Shown: positions 1 to 8,334 of the stretch, piece after piece
Layout of the letters: each line of letters begins with the position of its first letter
How positions within the stretch are numbered: position 1 is the stretch's first letter
NCBI GenBank assembly: GCA_035937155.1
Contig: DASYVJ010000109.1
Location: 76,974 to 140,973, forward strand
Origin: Palsa-870 sp035937155
GTDB taxonomy: Bacteria; Chloroflexota; Dormibacteria; Dormibacterales; Dormibacteraceae
Direction: 5' to 3'
DNA length: 64,000 nt
Made by a program: the position numbers and the translations under genes
Notes under the pieces: model-generated
The model's input: only the letters and a program-made list of their open reading frames with translations
Databases searched by the model: none
What the model was told of the DNA's origin: nothing

Positions 1-696
1 CCCCGCTTCGCGCAAGACCGCCAGGCCGTCCGCGATGCCGCTTTCGGACACGTTCTCCAGCGAATACTGCGCGAGCCATCCGTCGGCGATGCGGCCGGCC
101 CGCTCCTGCGCGTGCCGCGACATCCCGCCGATCAGAACAGGAACGTGACGGGCGGGAGTGGGGCGGCAGTAGATGGCTTCGGCCAGCCTGTAGTACCGGC
201 CCTCGAACGGTTCGACCGTGCCGGTCCAGCACCGGCGCGCGATGCTCAGCCACTCGTCCAGCACGGCGCCGCGCGCGTCGAAGTCTGCGTTCAACGCCTC
301 GAACTCCTCACGCAGCCATCCCACGCCGACGCCCAGCACCAGGCGCCCTCTGGAAATGGCGTCGATGCACGCCGCCTGCTTGGCAAACAGGATCGGATTG
401 CGCATGGGGAGGATGAGGACCGAGGTCCCCAACTCGGCGTTCGCCGTGGTGGATGTCATCGCGCTGAGCGCAACCACGGGTTCCAGGTAATCGACGTCGA
501 CTGGCCATGTGATCCGGCCGTCGGCTGCAAACGGGTAGCGCGAGCGGACCTCGTGCGGAAACACGACGTGGTCGCTGGTCCAGACCGAGTCGAATCCCGC
601 CGCCTCGAGCGTCGCGGCCATTCGTGCGACACCCAGGCGGAACGGCAGCGCTCCGCTGTTGGGCACCTTGGCGCCGAGGCGAAGTGCTTGGCTCAC
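1..696 (-). CDS. LLM class (F420-type) oxidoreductase, C-terminus cut by window edge
   Basis: This gene runs leftward off the window, so 232 residues of an expected 280-320 are visible. The protein has the TIM-barrel pattern of F420-dependent luciferase-like oxidoreductases: AAGFDSVWTSDHVVFP near the N-terminus, then GTSVLILPMRNP, and GRLVLGVGVGWLREEFEAL in the middle. TSDH rather than SEHHF places it with the F420-dependent branch more than with LuxA-like FMN enzymes. The chosen start is GTG at 696, which overlaps the stop of the upstream SDR (GTGA), implying translational coupling. The substrate cannot be told from sequence. Confidence 0.85.
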   Translation of the reverse strand, partial: MSQALRLGAKVPNSGALPFRLGVARMAATLEAAGFDSVWTSDHVVFPHEVRSRYPFAADGRITWPVDVDYLEPVVALSAMTSTTANAELGTSVLILPMRNPILFAKQAACIDAISRGRLVLGVGVGWLREEFEALNADFDARGAVLDEWLSIARRCWTGTVEPFEGRYYRLAEAIYCRPTPARHVPVLIGGMSRHAQERAGRIADGWLAQYSLENVSESGIADGLAVLREAG

Positions 697-1424
697 CAGG
701 CGGCGAGCGTGCCGCCGTCGACCGGCAGGTAGGCGCCCGTCATGAAAGACGACGCGTCCGAGGTTAGAAACGCGACGACTGATGCGATCTCACTTGGCGG
801 AGCGGGCCTGCCGAGCGGCGTCCGCTCCATCATCCGCGCGCGCTTCTGCGGATCGGCGAGGCTCCGGGCAGACATCGGCGTATCGACCACTCCCGGGCCG
901 ATTATGTTCACCCGCACGCCGAACTGGGCCCAATCCAGGGCCAGGGTCTTACCCAGCATCAGCACGCCACCCTTGGAGGCGCAGTAAGCGCTGGCGCCGG
1001 GGTTGCCAATCACGGAGTTGATCGACCCGATCATCACGACCGTGCCGCCGTGTCCGGCCTTGATCATCGCCCGCACCGCGGCGCGCGCTGAAAGCCAGGT
1101 GCCTTTTAGGTTGACACCGATAATCCAGTCGAAGTCTTCCTCACTGAACTCATGCCCGGGCCCGTGCTTCTCGACGCCGGCACAGGTCACGATGCTGTTC
1201 ACGTCGCCGAACTCCCGCACCGCTTCCTCGACCATGCGGTAGCACGACGCCGCGTTGCTGACGTCGACTTCGACGGCAATCGCATCGGACAGGTCGCCGG
1301 CGATCTGCTTCGCGGCGTCCAGCTTGACGTCGGCGCACACGATGTGGTCACCGCGGTCGGAGAGCGCCCTGGCGGTCGCGGCGCCAATGCCGGAACCGGC
1401 GCCTGTAACAATCGCCACCGCCAT
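693..1424 (-). CDS. SDR family NAD(P)-dependent oxidoreductase
   Basis: A classical short-chain dehydrogenase of 243 residues, the usual length. It has the Rossmann motif TGAGSGIG at residues 8-15, an acidic residue after beta-2 (CADVK) that favours NAD, CAG in place of NAG, and the catalytic Ser plus YCASK (YxxxK). The C-terminal DGG motif is present. It is the first gene of a leftward transcript whose next member is an LLM oxidoreductase overlapping by 4 nt. It probably interconverts a hydroxy and a keto group on a pathway intermediate. The promoter region contains the operator-like palindrome at 1446-1459. Confidence 0.9.
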   Translation of the reverse strand: MAVAIVTGAGSGIGAATARALSDRGDHIVCADVKLDAAKQIAGDLSDAIAVEVDVSNAASCYRMVEEAVREFGDVNSIVTCAGVEKHGPGHEFSEEDFDWIIGVNLKGTWLSARAAVRAMIKAGHGGTVVMIGSINSVIGNPGASAYCASKGGVLMLGKTLALDWAQFGVRVNIIGPGVVDTPMSARSLADPQKRARMMERTPLGRPAPPSEIASVVAFLTSDASSFMTGAYLPVDGGTLAAW

Positions 1425-1445
1425 CCGGCCTTCCCCCTAACAACT

Positions 1446-1459
1446 AACGAGTGTTTGTT
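1446..1459. promoter_or_regulatory. Operator-like palindrome, copy A
   Basis: AACGAGTGTTTGTT matches the shared palindrome AACGAACGTTCGTT at 11 of 14 positions. It lies between the divergent SDR (leftward) and LLM (rightward) genes. For the rightward gene, a TTGTTC at 1455-1460 overlaps the site and TATTAT follows at 1476-1481, so a bound repressor would cover the possible -35 region. Confidence 0.55.
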
Positions 1460-1539
1460 CTTTTTGGGCCCGCGGTATTATGGTCGCGGTTTCAGCCTTC
1501 CGTCAACGCTGATTGTCGTCACAACTCGCGGAGGTCTCA

Positions 1540-2514
1540 ATGCATTTCGGGGTCGGCCTCTTCAGCCTGCAGAACACGGCCATGCTGCCAGCCCACTGGG
1601 CCGGAGCATACCGGGACATGCGTGAGTACGCCACGCTGATGGAGGAGCTCGGCTACGACGAGCTCTGGCTCTCGGAGCACCACTTCTTCTACGACGGCTA
1701 CTGTCCCGCGCTTTTGCCCGCGGCTGCATCCGTCCTGTCGGTCACCGAGCAGCTGCGGGTCGGCACCGGGATGCTGCTGCTGCCGATGCAGGATCCGCAG
1801 CGCTTGGCTGCCGTCGCGCAAGACCTCGCCATACGATCCGGTGGCCGCCTCGACCTGGGCGTCGGGCTGGGCTATCGCGACATAGAGTTCGACGGGCATG
1901 GCGTCTCACGCAAGCAGCGCTTGCCCCGCATGCTGAAAGGCCTCGAGATCCTCGAGGCGGCCGAATCGTCCGGCGGTCCGCCGATCTGGATGGGCGCACA
2001 GCTCATCGACCCGGTCAAGCGCGCCGGCCTGCGGGGCCATCCCATCCTCTTCTCGGCCGCGCTTCCGTTTGAACGATGTAAAACGCTGGCCAAGGTGTGG
2101 GAAGAAGGGTGGGTCGAAGCCGGCCGGCCCCTGGCCACGAAGCCTGCGCTCGGAGCTTTGCGCAACATCTGGCTCACCGAGGACGCCAAGGAACGCGAGG
2201 CTGCGCGCGACTGGGTGCGCGCGAGCTACGTGCAGTACGCCGGACTCGGCTGGACCTTGCCCGCGGTGGGCGAACACGATCAGGCGGACTTCGCCGAGGA
2301 AACTGACAAGGCGATCGCCGACACCGTGGAGACCACCATCAGCGGCTCGGCGGAAGAGTGCATCCGCCAGCTGCGCGAATTCGCGGCGATTGGTATCCAC
2401 CACATCGCCTTCCGCCTGATGCTCGATGGCGCCCCGCGGCGCGCACTCGAGTTACAGATCCGGCGCCTGGCGGAAGACGTGATGCCGAAGCTTCGCGACA
2501 AGGTGACAGCGTGA
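1540..2514 (+). CDS. LLM class flavin-dependent oxidoreductase (LuxA-like member of a tandem pair)
   Basis: A 324-residue luciferase-like monooxygenase. The N-terminus MHFGVGLFSLQ, the segment ELWLSEHHFFYDGY and SGGRLDLGVGLGYRDIEFDG are typical of the bacterial luciferase alpha-type branch, which uses reduced flavin. ATG at 1540 was chosen over an upstream TTG because GGAGG lies 5-6 nt before it and homologues begin with MxFGxG. The stop overlaps the GTG of the next gene by 4 nt. That gene encodes a shorter, degenerate LLM protein, so the two may form a heterodimer as LuxA and LuxB do. The substrate is unknown. Confidence 0.88.
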   Translation: MHFGVGLFSLQNTAMLPAHWAGAYRDMREYATLMEELGYDELWLSEHHFFYDGYCPALLPAAASVLSVTEQLRVGTGMLLLPMQDPQRLAAVAQDLAIRSGGRLDLGVGLGYRDIEFDGHGVSRKQRLPRMLKGLEILEAAESSGGPPIWMGAQLIDPVKRAGLRGHPILFSAALPFERCKTLAKVWEEGWVEAGRPLATKPALGALRNIWLTEDAKEREAARDWVRASYVQYAGLGWTLPAVGEHDQADFAEETDKAIADTVETTISGSAEECIRQLREFAAIGIHHIAFRLMLDGAPRRALELQIRRLAEDVMPKLRDKVTA

Positions 2515-3293
2515 GGCTCGGGCTCGTCCTGGCTGAAGGTAAAGAGGCGGACCTCGCCAGGCTCGCTGAGACCCATGGCCTTTTCGGCGTGCTGGCCGGC
2601 TCCGGCAACCCGTTGACGGCAATCAACGCGGCCGTATACGCGTCCACGGCCACCGAGTTCGTTCGCGTCGTGACGCGCGTGCGGCTGGGACACGAGCACC
2701 CGGTGACCCTCGCCGAGGAGCTCTCCATCCTCGACAACGTCAACAACGGTCGAACCATCGTGCTCGCCGACACGGGCGAGCTCGACCCGGAGCCCGCCGC
2801 CGATGAGGTCGCCGTGCTGCGCGAGGCTCTCTCGAGCCGGCCGATTCAGCACGACGGTCCCATCTGGAAAGTGCCCGCCGGGCTGCCCGCGAACGTCGCT
2901 GCTCCCAAATCGATCTCTATCACGCCCAAGCCGGCGCAGCTGGAAGTGCCCTTTTGGCTCACCGGGTCGGCGGCGGGCGAGGTGGGCGACGCAACCGGTC
3001 TGCCCGTGCTGGCGCGAGAGCCAAGTTCGCTGAGCAATCCGAGGCTGGTGGAGCCGGGCGTGGCGGCGATCACCGGAAACTTGAAGCCTGACCGCGAGCT
3101 CGTCACCACGTGGGCTGCGGCCGGCGTGACCCACCTGTTCGTCGAGCTACCCGAAGGCGCCGACCTCGGTCAGATCATGACCCTGGTGTCGCGACACCTG
3201 GCGCCTGAAGTCCTCATGCCGCACTTCCCGCGCGTCATGTCCGAGTCGAAGGTCCCGCTCCCGTGGCCGGGCGACGCAAGACGCAGGGACTAA
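2511..3293 (+). CDS. Short divergent LLM-like protein (possible beta partner)
   Basis: A 260-residue protein that starts at GTG 2511 inside the stop codon of the LuxA-like gene. It begins VRLGLVLAEG like an LLM barrel strand and retains VTLAEELSILDNVNNGR, which matches the LLM segment before the central Gly-rich loop. It lacks the EHHF motif and the GxGxGYR loop, so it is unlikely to be an independent enzyme. In LuxAB the beta chain has likewise lost activity but is needed for stability. The same arrangement recurs at 15531-17263. It ends in a 4-nt convergent overlap with the thioesterase. Confidence 0.65.
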   Translation: MRLGLVLAEGKEADLARLAETHGLFGVLAGSGNPLTAINAAVYASTATEFVRVVTRVRLGHEHPVTLAEELSILDNVNNGRTIVLADTGELDPEPAADEVAVLREALSSRPIQHDGPIWKVPAGLPANVAAPKSISITPKPAQLEVPFWLTGSAAGEVGDATGLPVLAREPSSLSNPRLVEPGVAAITGNLKPDRELVTTWAAAGVTHLFVELPEGADLGQIMTLVSRHLAPEVLMPHFPRVMSESKVPLPWPGDARRRD

Positions 3294-3712
3294 GTCGAGG
3301 CCGGAGGTCGGACTGAGTTCAGCGAGTGGGCCTTGCAGACCACTCCGCCTTCAGTCATCAACTCGACGCTCGCCCAGCGAAAGCGATTCGAGGCGTGATC
3401 CACCACCGCCCTGGCCGTGATGCGGTCACCCACTTTGGCCGCGCTGAACCAATCGATGTTCAGGTTCACGGTGCGGTTCTGCCACGACGGGTCGAGGTCT
3501 GACCGCACCGCGAAGCCCATCGCGGTGTCTGCGACCAGGCACAGAAACCCCCCATGCACGGCTCCGTCGACGTTGGCGTGACGCTGGTCGCAGACGACCT
3601 CGAGCTCGACGCTTCCAGACCCCGCGTTGAGCAGCCTGATGCCCAGCAGTTCGTAGATGCCGGCGCGCTCCATGCGCGCCGCGATCGACTTCGCCGGGTC
3701 GTCGCCGCCCAT
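3290..3712 (-). CDS. PaaI-family hotdog thioesterase
   Basis: A 140-residue single hotdog-fold protein. The hallmark VHGGFLCLVADTAMGFAV near residues 51-68 contains the HGG loop and the catalytic acidic residue of PaaI-type acyl-CoA thioesterases. It would hydrolyse acyl-CoA esters to free CoA, possibly as a release valve for stalled intermediates. ATG at 3712 overlaps the stop of the mutase-like gene (TGATG); a TTG one codon upstream is also possible. It is the last gene of a seven-gene leftward operon that begins with the MaoC gene at 9596. Confidence 0.88.
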   Translation of the reverse strand: MGGDDPAKSIAARMERAGIYELLGIRLLNAGSGSVELEVVCDQRHANVDGAVHGGFLCLVADTAMGFAVRSDLDPSWQNRTVNLNIDWFSAAKVGDRITARAVVDHASNRFRWASVELMTEGGVVCKAHSLNSVRPPAST

Positions 3713-5292
3713 CAAATGACAGCATCCGGCTGGTATGAGCCGAGCACAGTTCGCAGGGCCTCGCTGATCTCGCCCACCGTCGCATACGCGCGCACCGCCT
3801 CGATCGTCGGCTCGATGATCGATCCGCCATCGCGGGCCACCGCCTCGACGCGCTGCAGCGACTTGCGAACTGCGGCCGAGTCGCGGGACTCGCGCAATCG
3901 ACGCAGCCTGTCGACCTGCTCAGCTTCGATCGACGCGTCGATGACAAATGGATCGGGACCGTGCTCTCCCTCCTCGACCACAAAGCAATTCACGCCGATG
4001 ACTCGCCGGTCACCGCTGTCGATCTGCGTTTGAATGCGGTAGGCGGACTCTGCGATCCGGCCCTTGAACCAGCCTGATTCGATGCAGGCGAGCGCACCGC
4101 CCAGCTCGGCAATCTCGTCCAGCGCCGCCCGCACCCGTCTTTCTATCTCGGCGGTCAGGGTTTCGATGGCGTAAGAGCCCCCGAGCGGATCGACCACCTT
4201 GGTGAGCCCGGTCTCTTCGAGTATCACCTGCTGGGTGCGAAGCGCGAGCGTCGCGGCCTCTTCAGTGGGCACGCCGAGCGCTTCGTCGTATGCGGAGGTG
4301 TGCAGGGTCTGCACGCCGCCGAGAACCGCAGCCAGCGCGTTGATGGTCACCCGTACGACGTTCACGAGCGGCTGTTGTGCCGTGAGGTTGGATCCCGCCG
4401 AGAACGCGAAGATTCGCAGCGCCCGGCTGTCCGGGTTCTTCGCGTGGAACTGGTTGCCCATGATGTCGTCCCACACCTTTCTCGCAGCGCGGAACTTCGC
4501 GACCTCTTCAAGCAGCTCCATGTCGGCGGTGAGGAACGTGAAGAGTGAGGGTGCGAAATCGTCCACGGAGAGTCCGCGCTCCACTGCCGCTTCGCAGTAG
4601 GCGATGCCGTTGGCAAAAGTGAACGCGAGCTCCTGCACCGCGCTCGCTCCCGCCTCACGCATGTGGTAACCGCTCATGCTCAGGGGAGTCCAGCTCGGCA
4701 AGCGCCTGGCGCAGTACTCGATAACGTCTGCCGCGATGCGAAGGCCCGCCCGCGGCGGATAGATCTGCGTCCCGCGCGCGATGTACTCCTTCAGAACGTC
4801 GTTCTGAATCAGGATCTTGACCGCGTTGGGGTCATGTCCCTTCTTCTCCGCGAACGCCACGTTGAGGGCAAGCCACAGGTGGCCGATGGAGTTGGCCGTC
4901 GTGCGGATCTGCCGGATGCTTTCGAGCGGGATGCCGTCGAACAGAAGCTCCATGTCGGCCAGAGAGTCGATCGCGACACCGACGCGACCGACCTCGCCGC
5001 GCGCGTGAGGGTGGTCGGAGTCGAGGCCGAGCTGCGTGGGCAGGTCGAGCGCGACGGAAAAGCCGGTCTGGCCTTGCCGGAGAAGCTCCTTGAAGCGGCC
5101 GTTCGTTTGCTCCGCTGACCCGAAGCCCGCGTACTGGCCCATGATCCACGGCCGTTCGAGGTACATCCGCCGCGTGATGCCGCGCGTGAACGGCGGCTCA
5201 CCGGGGAGACCCGGCTCGGTGGCTCTTGCCTCGGCGACCTGGGCCTCGCCGTAGACGGGCTCGAGCGGTATCCCGGATCGCGTTTCAGCCAA
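3712..5292 (-). CDS. Methylmalonyl-CoA mutase-like acyl-CoA mutase, large subunit
   Basis: A 526-residue protein equivalent to the catalytic barrel of B12-dependent acyl-CoA mutases, without the C-terminal cobalamin domain. Conserved pieces are QYAGFG (53-58), DLPTQLGLDSDHP, IQNDVLKEYIARGT, SGYHMREAGA with the catalytic-type His near 210, LTAQQP, AVLGGVQTLHT and DPLGGSYAIETLT. The segment RGITRRMY (37-44) stands where methylmalonyl-CoA mutases as I recall them have RG-x-Y-x-T-M-Y, so the substrate-contacting Tyr is replaced and the substrate may differ. It starts at TTG 5292, the only start available before an in-frame stop, and overlaps the ligase gene by 8 nt. No B12-binding small subunit is encoded in the window. 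Confidence 0.85.
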   Translation of the reverse strand: MAETRSGIPLEPVYGEAQVAEARATEPGLPGEPPFTRGITRRMYLERPWIMGQYAGFGSAEQTNGRFKELLRQGQTGFSVALDLPTQLGLDSDHPHARGEVGRVGVAIDSLADMELLFDGIPLESIRQIRTTANSIGHLWLALNVAFAEKKGHDPNAVKILIQNDVLKEYIARGTQIYPPRAGLRIAADVIEYCARRLPSWTPLSMSGYHMREAGASAVQELAFTFANGIAYCEAAVERGLSVDDFAPSLFTFLTADMELLEEVAKFRAARKVWDDIMGNQFHAKNPDSRALRIFAFSAGSNLTAQQPLVNVVRVTINALAAVLGGVQTLHTSAYDEALGVPTEEAATLALRTQQVILEETGLTKVVDPLGGSYAIETLTAEIERRVRAALDEIAELGGALACIESGWFKGRIAESAYRIQTQIDSGDRRVIGVNCFVVEEGEHGPDPFVIDASIEAEQVDRLRRLRESRDSAAVRKSLQRVEAVARDGGSIIEPTIEAVRAYATVGEISEALRTVLGSYQPDAVI

Positions 5293-6817
5293 CGGTTTTT
5301 GTCACTAGCTCGAGGATGGCTTTGCGGTTGATCTTGCCGGCGGGCGTCTGCGGGATGGAGTCCACAAAGTCGATTCGCTTCGGCCGCTTGAACTGCGCCA
5401 GGCCCCGGCGGCACAGGTCGAACAGCCGATCGCGATCAGGGGCCGTACCGCTGCGAACCACCACTACGGCGGTGACGGCCTGACCCCAATCGGGATCCGG
5501 CACGCCGAGCACGACGGCGTCGGCCACGGACGGGTCGGTCTTCAGCAGGTCCTCGACCTCGCGCGGGTACACGTTGTAGCCGCCGGAGATGATCATGTCG
5601 TTCTTCCGGTCGACGATCGTGATGTAGCCGCCGTCGTCCCGCCACGCCATGTCACCCGTCCACAGCCGGCCGTCGCGCAGTGCCTTGCCCGTCGCCTCCT
5701 CCATGCCCCAGTAGCCGGCCATCACGTGCTCCCCGCCGACGACGAGCTCGCCCACGTTGCCGGTCGCGACCGGTGCACCGTCCTCGCCGACGATTTCCAG
5801 CTCCACGCCGAGGCATGGCCGGCCCGCCGATCCCAGGCGCGTGCCCGCCCCGCGCTCGTCGTGGTCTTTCTGTGTGAGGACGGTGAGCGGCGGGATCGCC
5901 TCCACCATTCCATAAAACTGCACCATGCGCCCGGCGAGCATCGCGTTGGCCGCGCGGATGCGGTCAGGCGCCATCGGCGAGCCGGCGTATGCGACGCGGC
6001 GCAAGCTCGCCAGGTCGTGGCCCGACAGGTCGTTCGCGATCACGCGCTCGATCATGGTCGGCACCCAGACGGTGCCCGTGACGTGGTGCTTCTCGACGAG
6101 GCCCACGGCTTCCAACGGATCGAACTTCGACAGCACCACCTGGCACGCGCCCATCGCGATGTGAGGGAGCACGAACAATCCCGAAGCGTGCGTGATCGGT
6201 CCCGCGTGCAGCCACACATCCAAAGAGCTCAGACCGCCTTCGAACAGGTTGACCAGGAAGTCCACCGTGCTTGCCAACCGGTTGCCGACGGTTCGCATGC
6301 ACCCCTTCGGGCGCCCGGTGGTGCCGGACGAGTAGTTGATGGAGACCAGCTCGCTTGGCGAGCGCCGCGCGCGATTGGGATTCGGGCTTGCCGCCGCGAG
6401 CAGCTCCTCGTACCGCAGTCCGGGCCCCTGCTCCACACCCACCACGACGTCCAGGCCGCCGAGGCGATCCAGCAGCTCCTCGGCCGCTCCCGCGAAACCC
6501 TCGCCATAGATCAACCCACGCGCCTTGCTGTCGTTGGCGATGAAAGCCCAGTCGGCGGAGGTCAGCCGCGTGTTGACCGGAACGCGAACCAATCCGGCAC
6601 GCGAGAGAGCGAGGTCGGCCTCGATGTACTGGTGGGCGTTGTGCTGAAGGTCGATTACACGATCACCCGGCTTCAGCCCGGAGCCGAGCATCGCGTTGGC
6701 CAGGCGGTTGACGCGGTCATCCAGCTCTCGATATCTGATCGTGCGGTCGCCGTCGATCACCGCCGGTCGATCAGGGTAGAGGGAAGTGGTCCGTTCGAGG
6801 ATGGAGCCGACGTCCAT
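5285..6817 (-). CDS. Class I adenylate-forming acyl-CoA ligase
   Basis: A 510-residue ANL-superfamily enzyme that activates a carboxylic acid with ATP to an acyl-AMP and then an acyl-CoA. It shows the P-loop-like motif YSSGTTGRPKG, QFYGMVEA, the TGD motif in LWTGDMAWRDDGG, and the catalytic lysine motif TPAGKINRKAIL at the C-terminus. ATG at 6817 overlaps the thiolase stop (TGATG); the open frame continues upstream but those residues look like the shadow of the thiolase. Its operon with thiolase, MaoC and a CoA mutase-like protein points to activation or re-esterification of an acid intermediate. Confidence 0.92.
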   Translation of the reverse strand: MDVGSILERTTSLYPDRPAVIDGDRTIRYRELDDRVNRLANAMLGSGLKPGDRVIDLQHNAHQYIEADLALSRAGLVRVPVNTRLTSADWAFIANDSKARGLIYGEGFAGAAEELLDRLGGLDVVVGVEQGPGLRYEELLAAASPNPNRARRSPSELVSINYSSGTTGRPKGCMRTVGNRLASTVDFLVNLFEGGLSSLDVWLHAGPITHASGLFVLPHIAMGACQVVLSKFDPLEAVGLVEKHHVTGTVWVPTMIERVIANDLSGHDLASLRRVAYAGSPMAPDRIRAANAMLAGRMVQFYGMVEAIPPLTVLTQKDHDERGAGTRLGSAGRPCLGVELEIVGEDGAPVATGNVGELVVGGEHVMAGYWGMEEATGKALRDGRLWTGDMAWRDDGGYITIVDRKNDMIISGGYNVYPREVEDLLKTDPSVADAVVLGVPDPDWGQAVTAVVVVRSGTAPDRDRLFDLCRRGLAQFKRPKRIDFVDSIPQTPAGKINRKAILELVTKTVG

Positions 6818-7977
6818 CAGTTTTTCTGGAGGATGTGGACGCAGCTGCTCGCCGCGTCGCCGTCGAGGAAACCGCCGACGCAGTGCGTGAGACCTGTCCG
6901 TGCGCCTTCGACCTGGCGAGGACCCGCTTCTCCGCGCAGCTGAGTCACCACCTCGTGCACCTGGGCGACGCCAGTGGCGCCGAGAGGATGGCCTTTCGAC
7001 AGCAGGCCTCCGCTTGTCGACACGGGTATCCGTCCGCCCAGCGCGGTCTCCCCGTCGGCGACCAACCGGCCTCCCTCGCCCCGCCTGCAGAGCATCAGGT
7101 CCTCGTAATGGATGATCTCCGTGGCGGTGAACGCGTCGTGCACCTCTGCGATGTCGATGTCGCGCGGGTCCACGCCGGCCATCTCGTATGCCGCGCGGGC
7201 GGCGCGCCGATCGATGTCGAACCATCCGAGCGGTCCTACGCGGTAGCCGCCCGACGTGAGGCTCGTCGCCAGCACCCGCACCAGCCGCTTCATGCCGAGT
7301 CGCTGCGCCGCAGCCTCCGAGACCACGACCGCGGCCGCGGCGCCATCGCCGGTCGGACAGCAAGAGAGGCGCGTGAACGGCTCCGCGATCATCGGCGCGG
7401 CCAGCACGTCTTCGACGGTGATCAGCTCGCGGTACTGCGCATAAGGGTTCTGTGATGCGTGCCGGCGGTTCTTGACCGCCACCGCCGCGAGCATCTCGGG
7501 AGTGGTGCCCGTCTCCGCCATATAGGCCTTGGCTGCCATGGCGAAGAAAGCCGGCGGCGTAAAGCCGAACTCGCCTTCGAGCTCCATGCCGTCGGACGTG
7601 AGCGGCCGCCCTCGCTCGGCCCGGGACGAGAGCTTTTCGATGCCGACGGCGAGCGCGATGTCATAGATACCCGTCAGCACGGCGAAGACCGCTTCGCGAA
7701 ATGCGCTTGAACCAGACGCGCAGAAGTTGCCGACGCCGGTGATTGGGATGTCACGGATTCCGGACTCCCACAGCACCAGCTGGCCGACACCGTTTTCGCG
7801 ACCGTGAAGCCGGCCCGTTCGAGCGTGGCCGGCGTACGCGATCTGGACCTGAGAGCCTTCGATGCCCGCATCGTCGAGCGCGCCCAGCACCGCTTCGCGG
7901 CCCAGGTCGGCCAGCGACCGTTCCGGAAACTTGCCGAACCTCGTCATCCCGACACCTGCGACGAGTGCCCTGGTCAT
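6817..7977 (-). CDS. SCP-x-type thiolase / acetyl-CoA acetyltransferase-like protein
   Basis: A 386-residue thiolase-superfamily protein. The nucleophile region GNFCASGSSAF puts the active Cys near residue 86, and EVHDAF plus SKGHPLGATG supply the histidines of the active site. The divergent style (SCP-x/lipid-transfer thiolase) normally works with a DUF35 OB-fold protein, and such a gene is directly upstream with a TGATG overlap. It probably cleaves a 3-ketoacyl-CoA. ATG at 7977 starts a clean MTRALVAGVG N-terminus; the longer open frame upstream is a shadow of the OB-fold gene. Confidence 0.9.
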   Translation of the reverse strand: MTRALVAGVGMTRFGKFPERSLADLGREAVLGALDDAGIEGSQVQIAYAGHARTGRLHGRENGVGQLVLWESGIRDIPITGVGNFCASGSSAFREAVFAVLTGIYDIALAVGIEKLSSRAERGRPLTSDGMELEGEFGFTPPAFFAMAAKAYMAETGTTPEMLAAVAVKNRRHASQNPYAQYRELITVEDVLAAPMIAEPFTRLSCCPTGDGAAAAVVVSEAAAQRLGMKRLVRVLATSLTSGGYRVGPLGWFDIDRRAARAAYEMAGVDPRDIDIAEVHDAFTATEIIHYEDLMLCRRGEGGRLVADGETALGGRIPVSTSGGLLSKGHPLGATGVAQVHEVVTQLRGEAGPRQVEGARTGLTHCVGGFLDGDAASSCVHILQKN

Positions 7978-8333
7978 CAGCGGACGGGCTCGAACGCGAA
8001 CCCGGGGTGGCCCTCGCGAACTGAGGCCGGCACTGCCTGAACCGGAGTTCCCGGCGGCGCCGGCGCTGTGAGCAGCGCGAACAGTCTCGGACCTTCGGCG
8101 AGGTCGATCAGTGCCACGTCGATCGGCTTGTCGAAGCCCGCCGGAGGCGTGACCACGTGCGTGGTCGAGATCACGCTGCCGCTCCCAGCCAACTCCATCG
8201 GCGATAGTTCCCGGCCGCTGCACTGGCCGCACACGTGTCGGGCTGGAAACGCAACGGCTCCGCAGCTCTCGCACCGCGAGCCCGTGAGTCGTGCCACGCC
8301 ATCGTCGATGGTGAAGAGTCCTGCGAGATCCAT
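7977..8333 (-). CDS. Zn-ribbon OB-fold (DUF35) thiolase partner
   Basis: A 118-residue protein with a rubredoxin-like zinc ribbon (CESCG and CGQCSGREL, residues about 21-39) followed by an OB-fold, in which GSGSVISTTHVV and PIDVALIDLAEGPRLFALL are typical. In archaea and steroid-degrading actinobacteria such proteins bind the thiolase and help channel CoA esters. It lies immediately before its thiolase with a TGATG overlap, which supports a two-subunit enzyme. Confidence 0.9.
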   Translation of the reverse strand: MDLAGLFTIDDGVARLTGSRCESCGAVAFPARHVCGQCSGRELSPMELAGSGSVISTTHVVTPPAGFDKPIDVALIDLAEGPRLFALLTAPAPPGTPVQAVPASVREGHPGFAFEPVR

Positions 8334-8334
8334 C

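Noticed and set aside
6818..7363. N-terminal extension of the first acyl-CoA ligase
   Set aside because: The added residues are an out-of-frame shadow of the thiolase; a clean start at 6817 overlaps the thiolase stop.
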